Assembly (NCBI RefSeq): GCF_001904725.1
Contig: NZ_MRCE01000005.1
Location: forward strand, 66,269-130,268
DNA length: 64,000 nucleotides
Reading direction: 5' to 3'
Source of the DNA: Phormidium ambiguum IAM M-71
GTDB lineage: Bacteria; Cyanobacteriota; Cyanobacteriia; Cyanobacteriales; Aerosakkonemataceae
Shown here: positions 32,767 to 41,255 of the stretch, piece after piece
Numbering within the stretch: the first letter of the stretch is position 1
Layout: the number at the start of each line of letters is the position of its first letter
Notes under the pieces: generated by a model
Told to the model about the DNA's origin: nothing
What the model saw: only the letters and a program-made list of their open reading frames with translations
The model's database searches: none
Made by a program: the position numbers and the translations under genes

Positions 32767-34089
32767 CTAAGCAGCAATTTGAGAAAGAACTGGCTTCTCG
32801 ATCTCTACAGTCGGATATACTTCCCAACGAGATAAATCTAAAACAGGCTTTTGACCATAAAGTGAAGACATCACTACACTAAACACAGGATGTTGCTTAG
32901 AAAGCACAATCCCATCACATTCGGTCAACACTTGATTAAAATCAGAACTTACCAACTGATGAATTTGGGGTAACTGCCGTTCCAAATACTCCAGATTGCT
33001 GCCTAACATTTTATCAATTTGCACATCTGGGTCATAAACCATCATTGGTACACCATCACGCCACAAATCACGAATCAGTGCAATGATTGGGCTTTCCCGC
33101 AAATCATCTGTACCACCCTTAAAGCTTAAGCCCAAAATAGCGATCTTCTTGGCTTTCATTTCATGAACTTTAACTCGTGCTGCCTCAATGTGCATTGTAT
33201 TAGAAGGCAGAATCGAATCAACAATTGGTACTTCTACACCTAAACGACGTGCATTGTACACTAGCGATCGCAAATCCTTGGGCAAGCAAGAACCACCAAA
33301 CGCAAATCCCGGCATCAAATACTTCGGTGAAATATTCAGCTTATAGTCTGCACAGACCAATTGCATAATCGCATGGCTGTCCAAACCTAAAGCATCACCA
33401 ATCCTACCGATTTCATTAGCAAAACCTACTTTCAGCGCATGGAACGAATTGTTAATCACCTTCAACAATTCCGCTTCTTCCAAACCAACGTGATAAACAG
33501 GTGCTTTAATACTTTCGTACAAAGCTGCAACTAAATCACCACTAGCAGCATCTAATTCTCCAATCACCGTGTAAGGTGGTTCGTAAAAATCTCTCACCGC
33601 TGTGGTTTCTCGTAAGAATTCTGGGTTAATCGCTACACCGAAACCTTCTCCAGCTTTGCGGTGAGAATATTTTTCGACGATTTTAGTTAAAAGATTCCGG
33701 GAGACTCCGGGAAATACTGTACTCCGTAATACTACTACATGATATTTGTCAGAATTTTTTAATCCTTCGCCAATTTCACGGGCGGCACTTTCGATGTAGG
33801 TCATCACAGGGGAACCGTCTGGGGCGCTAGGTGTTCCCACGCAAATCAGTGACACATCTGCCCAAGGTACAAATTCCTTGCCGCTGCTTACTGCTTTCAA
33901 GTTGCCGTTTTTGATTCCCGAAGCAATCAAATCATCTAGTTCTGGTTCAACGATCGGGCTGCGTCCTTCGTTAAAAGCTTTAACTTTTTCGCTGTTAGTT
34001 TCTACACCAATAACTTCATGGCCCATTTCAGCAAAGCAAGCTGATACGACTGTACCTACGTATCCCAAGCCCCAAACTAAAATTCGCAT
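32767..34089 (-). CDS. algD: GDP-mannose 6-dehydrogenase (AlgD-like)
   Basis: 440 aa of the nucleotide-sugar dehydrogenase family. It has an N-terminal Rossmann motif GLGYVGTV, SLICVGTPS, NPEFLRETTAVRDFYEPPYT, a catalytic Cys segment PGFAFGGSCLPKDLRSL, and ILGLSFKGGTDDLRESP. The phrases CADYKLNISPKYLMPGFAF and YTVIGELD match AlgD-type GDP-mannose dehydrogenases rather than UDP-glucose dehydrogenases, though the latter cannot be wholly excluded. It oxidises GDP-mannose to GDP-mannuronate, the precursor of alginate. It is followed by the Alg8-like synthase in the same direction. The upstream noncoding region (34090-35245) contains a repeated leader-like sequence and probably its promoter. Confidence 0.88.
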   Translation of the reverse strand: MRILVWGLGYVGTVVSACFAEMGHEVIGVETNSEKVKAFNEGRSPIVEPELDDLIASGIKNGNLKAVSSGKEFVPWADVSLICVGTPSAPDGSPVMTYIESAAREIGEGLKNSDKYHVVVLRSTVFPGVSRNLLTKIVEKYSHRKAGEGFGVAINPEFLRETTAVRDFYEPPYTVIGELDAASGDLVAALYESIKAPVYHVGLEEAELLKVINNSFHALKVGFANEIGRIGDALGLDSHAIMQLVCADYKLNISPKYLMPGFAFGGSCLPKDLRSLVYNARRLGVEVPIVDSILPSNTMHIEAARVKVHEMKAKKIAILGLSFKGGTDDLRESPIIALIRDLWRDGVPMMVYDPDVQIDKMLGSNLEYLERQLPQIHQLVSSDFNQVLTECDGIVLSKQHPVFSVVMSSLYGQKPVLDLSRWEVYPTVEIEKPVLSQIAA

Positions 34090-34104
34090 AATGGCACCTT
34101 ACTC

Positions 34105-34185
34105 TATGTTTATACAGGGATGAAATCTTTTGTCCGATTAGTTTCAGACTGTTTTTGTGTACCTGAAGTCAGATTACTGAATTTT
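34105..34185. repeat. Direct repeat upstream of algD, copy 1
   Basis: Begins TATGTTTATACAGGGATGAA and continues through a less conserved TTTCAGAC ... AGATTAC-GAAT part. A second copy occurs at 35002-35080. It lies immediately before the algD start codon and probably contains its promoter or 5' untranslated region (read on the minus strand). Confidence 0.65.
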
Positions 34186-34730
34186 TTCGCCTATGGTTAA
34201 CTTTTTTCTGCTTCTTTATAAAAACAATATACTTTGCTTCTTTCTACTAAGACTGCTTCATATTATTCACATAATTAAAGTACTTTAAAACACTGGATTA
34301 CAGACAGTATGTTCTTCACTATTACTTAAGGTATAAGGGATTTTACGCAAATAATTTGATGTTATTTTTGCAACCTCTAAATACATAACAAATAATAATA
34401 TCAGAACAAAAAAGTTTTTCAAAGGAATTTGTGTTCTAGCATAAATTGGCGATTTATCTGGAAATACTATCTATCTTTCAACAGATGTCAGACTAAAATA
34501 CAGTTAGTAATAAACCCTGGATTTTTACTGGGACTGGGGGCTGTACTTCACAGAGAATCAGGCGATCGGGAATAGCACTCCTGAGAACTCACGCCTTTTG
34601 CCAATTAATGAGGTTTACGAATCACCCTGAGTATGAAAGAACCTAGAAAACTAAAAACTTGGGAAAAATAATTTAGAAATGAGCTTAAGGTGAGTTTTAC
34701 TACTATAGTAAGAATAATATTCTTTCTCTC

Positions 34731-34757
34731 AATCTGTTCCTTTAGGCAGATTTTTTT
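34731..34757 (+). terminator. Rho-independent terminator-like hairpin without an upstream ORF
   Basis: AATCTG / CAGATT arms with TCC/GG support inside the loop, followed by TTTTTTT. No protein gene on the plus strand leads into it, so it could end an unannotated small RNA that starts within 34190-34700. Confidence 0.45.
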
Positions 34758-35001
34758 GTTTATATTTACGATTAAATGAGTTGGTTTATATTTAGTTTCT
34801 ATGCTTAATTTTGAGAATTTGTACTTTCGGATTAGGCGATCGAATAAACTTTTGTAGAGCCAAAATTAAAATTATTTCCAGCGTAAAATTTTGCTTCAAA
34901 AAGGGAACAGGAAACTAATATTTCCTCTTCCCTTTTCCAGGCTTGGGCTGCTAGCCTGAAAATGATTTTGCTTCTCTGGTTAGATCCGTTAAAATGAATA
35001 G

Positions 35002-35080
35002 TATGTTTATACAGGGATGAAGTGCTTTTGCGGATGGCTTTCAGACAGTAGTCTGTGCAGATCTGTAAGATTACCGAATC
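35002..35080. repeat. Direct repeat upstream of algD, copy 2
   Basis: Shares the identical 20-mer TATGTTTATACAGGGATGAA with copy 1 and roughly two-thirds of the next 60 bases. It lies just beyond the stop codon of the Alg44-like gene rather than before any gene, so it is either a second promoter for algD or the relic of one. Confidence 0.65.
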
Positions 35081-35245
35081 CCTTTTCTATTTGGATCGGC
35101 TCCCAAGCAGAGGTAGAGAAAGAGGGAGTTAAGGAAACTTCCGTGCGCCGACAGCCGAACGGTGGGGAGGTGAAGAGAGTTTTGAGTTTTGAGTTAAACT
35201 TCCCCATCCCCCCATCCCCCCACCTCCCCAGTCCCCAGTCCCCAA

Positions 35246-36691
35246 TCAACTTTGACCAGGTAAGCGGAAATTACCTAATCCCAAGCTTTGCCAGTTGGGT
35301 AAACTGAAGGGTTTTTTCTGAAAAGTTAAACGAGTTAACTGTCCTACACCACAAAACTGGTTAGATTGGCTGTATTGGGGTGGTGGCGGAATTCTGACTG
35401 TTACTCTTGCTAAAGGCTGTCCTGCTAAATTAGGAGGGACGCTGGGTGAGAGAGCTTGCGCCTGAGTAGATGGTAATTGTTGCGCGATACCTTGACCGCT
35501 AATAGGTTGAATTAAGTCAATTTCTCCGGCAATAATTTCGGGATAACCTGCTATTTCTACGCTAACGGGTTTCTGCATTTGCAAATTGCTGACTTCGTTG
35601 GCGGGGACTACTGCTTCTACCCAAAGTTCGTTGCAGTCTAACATGGTCAAGATCGATTCTGTGCGATTGATTTGTTCTCCGGCTTCACGATCGGTCTTGT
35701 AAACAATTCCCCCAGTTGATGCAACTACTTCGTGATCTTGTCTAGCTAAATAGCGTCTAGTAGTGCTGACTGGTTGTAGAATGGAACTTGGTTTAAAAGC
35801 TTGAGTTTGCTTGAGTCTTTCCCTGCTATTATCTACTTGAGTCTTTAATGTAGTAACTAACACCGTTTGGGTCTGGATTAACTGCATTAACTTAGTGCGC
35901 TGATCCAACAGGCTGGTGCTGTTGTTATTCAAGGTTACGCCTGTTTGGAAAGCTTGCAAAGAATCCTTAGCGGCGGTCAAATTTGCTTGTGCTTGTTGGA
36001 CTTCGGCGGTTGCTGAGAGCCAAGCAAAACGTAGTTGATCGACTTTTTGCTGCGGGACAATGCCATCTTTAACTAACTGTGCATAGCGTTCATAATCTAA
36101 ACGAGCCGCTGTCGCTTTCGCTTTTGCTGCTTCTAAAGCTGCACTAGTTTGAGCTACTTCTTTCCCAGCCAGTTGTACATTCACCTTACCTAGCGAATTA
36201 TATTGTTGGTTTAGGTCTAATAATTGACTTCTCAGTATTGCTAGAGTTTGTTGAGCAGATTCTAATTGGCTGAGGTTAGTCTGTAGTTCCCCTTCAATTT
36301 GTAAGCGTTCTTGCTGAAACTGATTTTGTTGTTGTTTTTGGTCTTCTTGGGTGCGTTCGATTTGCAGGCGAATTTGTTCTTGCTGAGGACTAGGATCGAC
36401 ACCAATGCGGGCTAATACTTGTCCCGATCGCACTGATACCCCCGGCCTGGCATAAAAAGCTTTCACATTGCCATCTATCGGAGAGCGTAATTCCGTAGTC
36501 CGACCATTAATTAAGCCATTTTCGACAATGTAATGTGTCAGTCGGTAGGAAATTAAACTAACTCCAATACTAGCAGCCGCCAATCCCAACAATACAAACA
36601 TAGTCCCTATAGCCAGTCTTCGCCAAGGAATCGGTTGCTTCGGTTTAACAGGTGTGGCAAATGACTCTTGTACATCAATTTTCTGTATCAT
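35246..36691 (-). CDS. HlyD/Alg44-like membrane fusion protein (no PilZ domain)
   Basis: 481 aa. A short cytoplasmic N-terminus leads to one membrane segment (LAIGTMFVLLGLAAASIGVS, about 26-46). Next are a lipoyl half (TELRSPIDGNVKAFYARPGV), a long Gln-rich coiled coil (about 100-300), a second lipoyl half (VASTGGIVYKTDREAGEQI) and a beta-barrel C-terminus. In alginate systems the co-polymerase Alg44 has this periplasmic layout but also carries an N-terminal c-di-GMP-binding PilZ domain, which is absent here. Upstream of algD and in the same direction, it is a likely partner of the Alg8-like synthase. A transporter adaptor for an unrelated exporter is the alternative, as the coiled coil is longer than in Alg44. 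Confidence 0.75.
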   Translation of the reverse strand: MIQKIDVQESFATPVKPKQPIPWRRLAIGTMFVLLGLAAASIGVSLISYRLTHYIVENGLINGRTTELRSPIDGNVKAFYARPGVSVRSGQVLARIGVDPSPQQEQIRLQIERTQEDQKQQQNQFQQERLQIEGELQTNLSQLESAQQTLAILRSQLLDLNQQYNSLGKVNVQLAGKEVAQTSAALEAAKAKATAARLDYERYAQLVKDGIVPQQKVDQLRFAWLSATAEVQQAQANLTAAKDSLQAFQTGVTLNNNSTSLLDQRTKLMQLIQTQTVLVTTLKTQVDNSRERLKQTQAFKPSSILQPVSTTRRYLARQDHEVVASTGGIVYKTDREAGEQINRTESILTMLDCNELWVEAVVPANEVSNLQMQKPVSVEIAGYPEIIAGEIDLIQPISGQGIAQQLPSTQAQALSPSVPPNLAGQPLARVTVRIPPPPQYSQSNQFCGVGQLTRLTFQKKPFSLPNWQSLGLGNFRLPGQS

Positions 36692-36742
36692 GTTTTACAT
36701 TCTTCTACTAATGAACTTTTAGGAATTAGGCAAAAATCAGCT

Positions 36743-37060
36743 TTAGATATCCTCAATCAACCACTCTGAAGAAAGTTCGCCTAAATCTATCGGAATACTG
36801 ACCGCTTTACCCAAACGGGGCCGATCGCGTGTTTGTTCAATAAAATCTTGTACTTGTAAGGTGGCACCCCAGGCTAGCAAATAGCTGACAACCGTATCTA
36901 GACGTGCCATATATTCTGCTTCCGTTAGGGGAAAGGAAGCTTGCTCTAAATACTTCCACATTATTTGGACAAAAATTTTGCCTTGAGTCCGCCTTAATTG
37001 TATATCGTAAGAGCGTCCCCACTTATTCAGCAATAGTTGACGTAAATTTGCTCCGGTCAT
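36743..37060 (-). CDS. DUF3067 family protein
   Basis: 105-aa cytoplasmic protein of the cyanobacteria/plastid DUF3067 family, with MTGANLRQLLLNKWGRSYDI at its start, VQIMWKYLEQASFPLTEAEY in the middle, and TRDRPRLGKAVSIPIDL near the end. In many cyanobacteria it lies divergently next to petC, as here (226 bases between starts), hinting at a link with b6f or Rieske assembly; no biochemical role is established to my knowledge. It ends 51 bases before the Alg44-like gene on the same strand. Confidence 0.85.
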   Translation of the reverse strand: MTGANLRQLLLNKWGRSYDIQLRRTQGKIFVQIMWKYLEQASFPLTEAEYMARLDTVVSYLLAWGATLQVQDFIEQTRDRPRLGKAVSIPIDLGELSSEWLIEDI

Positions 37061-37285
37061 GACCTACTTTAATAATTAAAGGCTTTATCCGTTAATGTCA
37101 AGAAATTATGAGAGGGGCATCAAAAAATGCAATAATACCAGATGAAAGTTGTAAACCAGTTTCCCAAAGGATTTTTGGGAGATTGCCCTCACGGGAAATT
37201 ACACTTCCATCATTCCAATTCTGAAAAGTTTTGGGATGAGAGCTAAAGGGTTGTTAATTAAAAGATACAGACTCCAGCATAGGTT

Positions 37286-37825
37286 ATGGCTCAAATTTCG
37301 GGATCTGCTGACGTGCCTGATATGGGTCGTCGTCAGTTTATGAATCTTCTAACTTTCGGCACTATTACAGGAACAGCTTTGGGGGCACTGTATCCAGTTG
37401 TTAAATACTTTATTCCCCCATCCAAAGGCGGTGCTGGTGGTGGCGTAATTGCTAAAGATGCTTTAGGCAATCCGATCTCCGCTAGCGAGTTCCTGAATAC
37501 TCACAATGCACGCGAACGCACTTTAGCCCAAGGACTCAAAGGCGATCCAACATACATTGTAGTGACAGAAGACAAGCAAATCGCAGATTACGGCATCAAC
37601 GCCATCTGCACCCACCTGGGCTGCGTCGTTCCTTGGAACATCGCAGAAAATAAGTTTAAATGTCCCTGTCATGGTTCCCAGTATGACAGCACTGGTAAGG
37701 TGGTTAGAGGCCCCGCACCTCGTTCTTTAGCATTGGTTCATGCCACTGTTGAAGATGACAAAGTTAGCTTTACACCTTGGACAGAAACCGATTTCCGCAC
37801 TGGTGAAGAACCTTGGTGGGCATAA
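37286..37825 (+). CDS. petC: Cytochrome b6f complex Rieske iron-sulfur subunit
   Basis: 179 aa, typical length. A Tat-like N-terminus with [15 protein letters not shown] (twin Arg at 15-16) forms the membrane anchor. The soluble domain binds a 2Fe-2S cluster through CTHLGC and CPCHGS, with His ligands in both loops. It accepts electrons from plastoquinol and passes them to cytochrome f. It is followed by petA 121 bases downstream, the standard petCA operon. The C-terminus [12 protein letters not shown] is conserved in cyanobacteria. Confidence 0.98.
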   Translation: MAQISGSADVPDMGRRQFMNLLTFGTITGTALGALYPVVKYFIPPSKGGAGGGVIAKDALGNPISASEFLNTHNARERTLAQGLKGDPTYIVVTEDKQIADYGINAICTHLGCVVPWNIAENKFKCPCHGSQYDSTGKVVRGPAPRSLALVHATVEDDKVSFTPWTETDFRTGEEPWWA

Positions 37826-37946
37826 AAATTTTAGATTTTAGATTTGGGATTTTCGATTTTATTGAACCAGTCAAAAATCTAAAATTTACTAATTGAAGCC
37901 TTCAATGAATTGATTAAAAGCTTGTCACGGAATCTATTTGTAACAG

Positions 37947-38921
37947 ATGAAAAAAGCTCGTTTAGCGGCGATTAGGGCAATCGCCAAAACGTTCTTGGTG
38001 GCGATCGCCACTTTAGGACTGTTCCTAACCTCCGATTTGGTATTTCCCCAATCAGCTGCTGCATATCCCTTTTGGGCGCAACAAACTGCACCAGAAACTC
38101 CCCGCGAACCTACTGGACGCATCGTTTGTGCTAACTGTCACCTAGCGGCTAAACCCACAGAAGTCGAAGTTCCTCAGTCCGTTCTACCTAACACGGTATT
38201 TGAAGCAGTCGTTAAAGTTCCCTATGATACCTCAGCACAACAAGTGCTCAGCGATGGTTCTAAAGGCGGCTTAAACGTCGGCGCTGTATTGATGTTACCT
38301 GAAGGCTTCAAAATTGCCCCAGAAGACCGCATTCCTGAAGAAATGAAGGAAAAAGTTGAAGGGCTATACTATCAACCTTACAGCGAAGACAAAGAAAACG
38401 TAGTGATTATCGGGCCTTTACCTGGCGATCAATACCAAGAAATCGTCTTCCCAGTCCTCTCTCCCGATCCTAATACCGACAAAAATATTCACTTCGGTAA
38501 ATATGCCGTTCACGTAGGCGGAAACCGGGGACGCGGACAAGTTTATCCCACTGGTGATAAGAGCAATAATAACGTTTACAATGCTTCTGCTGCTGGTACG
38601 ATCGCTAAAATTACCACAACAGAAGATGGTGGTTCTGAAGTAACCATTAACACCGAATCCGGTCAAACAGTAGTTGAAACCATTCCTGCTGGCCCAACAT
38701 TAATTGTTACCGAAGGGCAAATTGTACAAGCAGGCGAACTTTTGACCAATAACCCCAATGTCGGTGGCTTCGGTCAAGTTGACGGAGAAATTGTACTGCA
38801 AGATCCTAATCGCATTAAGTGGTTAATGGCTTTCTTCGCTGCAATTATGCTTTCGCAAACTTTCCTCGTTTTGAAGAAGAAACAAATCGAGAAAGTACAA
38901 GCCGCAGAAATGAATTTCTAA
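37947..38921 (+). CDS. petA: Cytochrome f (apocytochrome)
   Basis: 324-aa precursor. An N-terminal signal peptide (about 1-44) is cut before YPFWAQQT, whose tyrosine amino group is the axial haem ligand. Haem c is attached at CANCH about 20 residues later. A large lumenal beta-rich domain follows, and a C-terminal membrane helix ([19 protein letters not shown]) ends with a short stromal tail KKKQIEKVQ. It transfers electrons from the Rieske protein to plastocyanin or cytochrome c6. It is cotranscribed with petC; a rho-independent terminator follows at 38957-38983. Confidence 0.98.
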   Translation: MKKARLAAIRAIAKTFLVAIATLGLFLTSDLVFPQSAAAYPFWAQQTAPETPREPTGRIVCANCHLAAKPTEVEVPQSVLPNTVFEAVVKVPYDTSAQQVLSDGSKGGLNVGAVLMLPEGFKIAPEDRIPEEMKEKVEGLYYQPYSEDKENVVIIGPLPGDQYQEIVFPVLSPDPNTDKNIHFGKYAVHVGGNRGRGQVYPTGDKSNNNVYNASAAGTIAKITTTEDGGSEVTINTESGQTVVETIPAGPTLIVTEGQIVQAGELLTNNPNVGGFGQVDGEIVLQDPNRIKWLMAFFAAIMLSQTFLVLKKKQIEKVQAAEMNF

Positions 38922-38956
38922 GTTTGGCTTTTAAGTCAAATGGCAAAATAATTGAC

Positions 38957-38983
38957 AAGGCGGGTAATTTGCCCGTCTTTTGT
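38957..38983 (+). terminator. petCA terminator
   Basis: AAGGCGGG pairs with CCCGTCTT (one G-U pair) around TAATTTG, followed by TTGTTTG. Located 36 bases after the petA stop. Confidence 0.8.
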
Positions 38984-39372
38984 TTGTTTATGAAGCTTTG
39001 CTTTTGATCCCCCTAAATCCCCCTACCCTGCGGGAAGGCTACGCCTATAACAAGGGGGACTTTGAGTTTAAATTTATTGATTAAACCTTGACGAATTAGC
39101 AAATACTCTATCTGTAAAGTGCGTATAGCCTGCAGCATTTAAGAAAAGTAATAACATAACGCACCATTCAACCCTATTGAGTGCCAGTGCATAAGTCCTA
39201 AAGATTAAAGTATAGAACAACTTTAATGAAGTCTTATGGCATAAGCCTTGACGGACTATTTATTAATTGACTATTTTGGATAGGTGCAGTAATAAAAGAA
39301 ACTATTCCACCCTGAATAAGTTAGGTTCTAAGTTAAATAATTACAAATTAAGGTTAAAGGTAACATTGTTTT
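38984..39372. other. Intergenic region with a CCCCCTAAATCC repeat
   Basis: At 39008-39063 lies a dispersed repeat (CCCCCTAAATCCCCCT ... AAGGGGGACTTT) with an inner CCTGCGGGAAGGCTACGCC segment; a shorter copy occurs at 41170-41202. The remainder, to the CTERM protein start, is AT-rich leader with no ORF. Confidence 0.6.
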
Positions 39373-40218
39373 ATGAAAAGTCTTCTAGCCGCTCTTACTG
39401 TCGGCTTTACATCCCTTGTCGGAGTTAGCTACGCAGAAGCAGCAACAATAACCCTTTACGACGGCGGTGCATCAGGTGTCACGCCAGAAAATTACAATGT
39501 GCCACAGTATAGTCCACCTGGGCCGGGATTGTCTTTTACAAACTTAAATCTAGCCACTGGTACGCCAACTGCAACTCGCAGTAGTGTTAATAACGTAAAT
39601 TCCACTGCCAGCAATAACATCTATGCTGGATTTAGCAATTACACTATCTTTCAAACCCCCGTCAATAATCAATTCCCCAACTTAGATCCCAACAATGGAT
39701 ATACCCTTAACTTCGCAGTAGAAATTCTTGGGGGAAGTTTTACTAATTCTGATCGTGCAGGCTTCAGCGTTCTTGTCATCGGCAGTAATGTCGCCCCTGG
39801 CGTACAGTCTAGTATCGAGATAGCTTTTCAAAATGGGAGAATATTTGCTCAAAATGTGGGTTTCACCGCAGGTGAACAAAGCACTTTTAACCCTGTTGGA
39901 GCGGGTTTAGTTAATTATAGTTTACAAGTTTTGGGGACTAATTATACCCTTTCTGCTAACGGTTCGACTATATTAAGTAATCAATTAAGAGATTACACTT
40001 CTTTTGCTGGCCCTATTAATCCTTACAGTTTACCCAATTTTCTCTTCTTTGGTGATAATACTACTAGTGCTAATGGTAACTTTAATTTAGGTGCGATCTC
40101 TGCAAATACAAATGAAGCTAATGCTGCGGCGGTTCCTTATGAATTTTCACCAACAATTGGTTTATTAACTTTGGGTGCTTTTGCCACATTTAGTTATCTG
40201 AAAAAACGCCAAGCATGA
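39373..40218 (+). CDS. CTERM-anchored secreted protein (exosortase substrate)
   Basis: 281 aa. A signal peptide (cut near SYAEA, residue 23) leads to a beta-rich extracellular domain without known motifs. The C-terminus has the tripartite sorting signal: VPYEFSPTIGLL, a hydrophobic helix and a basic end YLKKRQA. This is a PEP-CTERM variant of the PFE-CTERM type, in which PFEFSPT replaces PEP. The gene overlaps the exosortase gene by four bases (ATGA), so it is probably the dedicated substrate of that enzyme. Repeated Asn/Ser/Thr suggests glycosylation or an adhesive role, which is inference. Confidence 0.85.
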   Translation: MKSLLAALTVGFTSLVGVSYAEAATITLYDGGASGVTPENYNVPQYSPPGPGLSFTNLNLATGTPTATRSSVNNVNSTASNNIYAGFSNYTIFQTPVNNQFPNLDPNNGYTLNFAVEILGGSFTNSDRAGFSVLVIGSNVAPGVQSSIEIAFQNGRIFAQNVGFTAGEQSTFNPVGAGLVNYSLQVLGTNYTLSANGSTILSNQLRDYTSFAGPINPYSLPNFLFFGDNTTSANGNFNLGAISANTNEANAAAVPYEFSPTIGLLTLGAFATFSYLKKRQA

Positions 40219-41075
40219 GAGTACCCATTTATAAATTAACAAACCTCCAAACTGGCAAATTATGGTTATTAATTATTGCAGGTTTATTAATCTCTTTCCA
40301 TTTACATTTTGCTTGGCAAGCTGGACTTACTAATTTAGTTGTAACTACAATTCTGTTTACAACTGCGATTTATTTACGCATTCAAAAAAGATTTGTTGAT
40401 TTGAGGTTGGAGAGCGATCGCACTTCCCAAATTTTAGCTTTGACCATTATTATGGTAATTTTGCTCAAATCCCTATTTTGGGAAAATTCTGAATATGTAA
40501 TCAGATTACTCCCTTTAATTATAGGTTTTACCCTAGCTATTTTGGCATCAGGAATTAAAGGAATCAAGCAATATTGGTTAGAATTAATTCTATTATTATT
40601 ATTAGCAATTCCCTTAGAAGCCTTAATCGAACCAATTAATCAAACTTTTCAGATTACAACTTTATTAGCCCAGTTTTCCACCTTTATTTTGTGGTATTTG
40701 GGATTTGATGTAACTCGACAAGGGGAATTTATAATTTTACCAACTAAAGCGACTTGGGTAGGGCCAAATTGTTCGGGAGTTTTAACTATTTTGTGGATGT
40801 TACAATTAGGATTGTTATTTTTAGTCATGTTTCCCACAAAACCAATTCATAAAATATTAGTTCCAGTAGCGGCGATTGCGATCGTCATTTTCATAAACGG
40901 AATTCGGATTGCAATTATGAGTTATATGGCGGCTCATAATTATGCACTATTTGAAATACTTCATTCCGATAAAGCACAAATTTTTTCTACCATCCCTTTA
41001 TTGCTGTTCGCAGCTTTCTGTAAATTTTTACATCAACAACAACTAGAAAAATCCAGTTTAATCAAAACTGAGTAA
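40215..41075 (+). CDS. Exosortase (cyanobacterial type)
   Basis: 286-aa multi-pass membrane protein of the exosortase/archaeosortase family with about eight hydrophobic segments. The catalytic triad is visible: Cys186 in WVGPNCSGVL, Arg231 in FINGIRIAIM and His250 in FEILHSDK. It cleaves CTERM signals of exported proteins and attaches them to the envelope. It is translationally coupled to the CTERM protein before it and followed by an HpsJ-like gene, a neighbourhood described for cyanoexosortases. I cannot fix the subtype, but the PFE-like signal suggests the cyanoexosortase group that goes with that variant. Confidence 0.9.
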   Translation: MRVPIYKLTNLQTGKLWLLIIAGLLISFHLHFAWQAGLTNLVVTTILFTTAIYLRIQKRFVDLRLESDRTSQILALTIIMVILLKSLFWENSEYVIRLLPLIIGFTLAILASGIKGIKQYWLELILLLLLAIPLEALIEPINQTFQITTLLAQFSTFILWYLGFDVTRQGEFIILPTKATWVGPNCSGVLTILWMLQLGLLFLVMFPTKPIHKILVPVAAIAIVIFINGIRIAIMSYMAAHNYALFEILHSDKAQIFSTIPLLLFAAFCKFLHQQQLEKSSLIKTE

Positions 41076-41169
41076 CATAGAATTTATAAAATTTTCGCTT
41101 AACAGCTTACAGTAAAATAATCTCCATATATAATGCAAGTTGCTAGTTACAAATATTCTTGATTCGATT

Positions 41170-41202
41170 CCCCTAAATCCCTCTGAACAAGGGGGACTTT
41201 AA
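41170..41202. repeat. CCCCTAAATCCCTCTG ... AAGGGGGACTTT repeat (short copy)
   Basis: Shorter copy of the dispersed repeat at 39008-39063, here between the exosortase and HpsJ-like genes. It can fold as a loose hairpin (CCCCT / AGGGGG). Confidence 0.5.
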
Positions 41203-41255
41203 TCTCTTTACCTTACCCAAGCAAAATCTCCCGCTTGTTTACCAATAGCCAAAAA

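Larger units (their letters stand above)
34090..35245. other. 1.16-kb noncoding region between algD and the HlyD/Alg44-like gene
   Basis: No supported protein gene. It contains two copies of a leader-like repeat (34105-34185 and 35002-35080), a terminator-like hairpin on the plus strand (34731-34757), and G/C tandem runs of the type CCCCATCCCCC near 35200-35245, right at the stop of the Alg44-like gene. AT-rich elsewhere. An RNA or regulatory role is possible but not shown. Confidence 0.5.

Noticed and set aside
35017-35307. 96-aa plus-strand ORF near the Alg44-like gene end
   Set aside because: It covers the leader repeat copy and the tandem CCCCAT run and ends antisense to a real gene; no motif.
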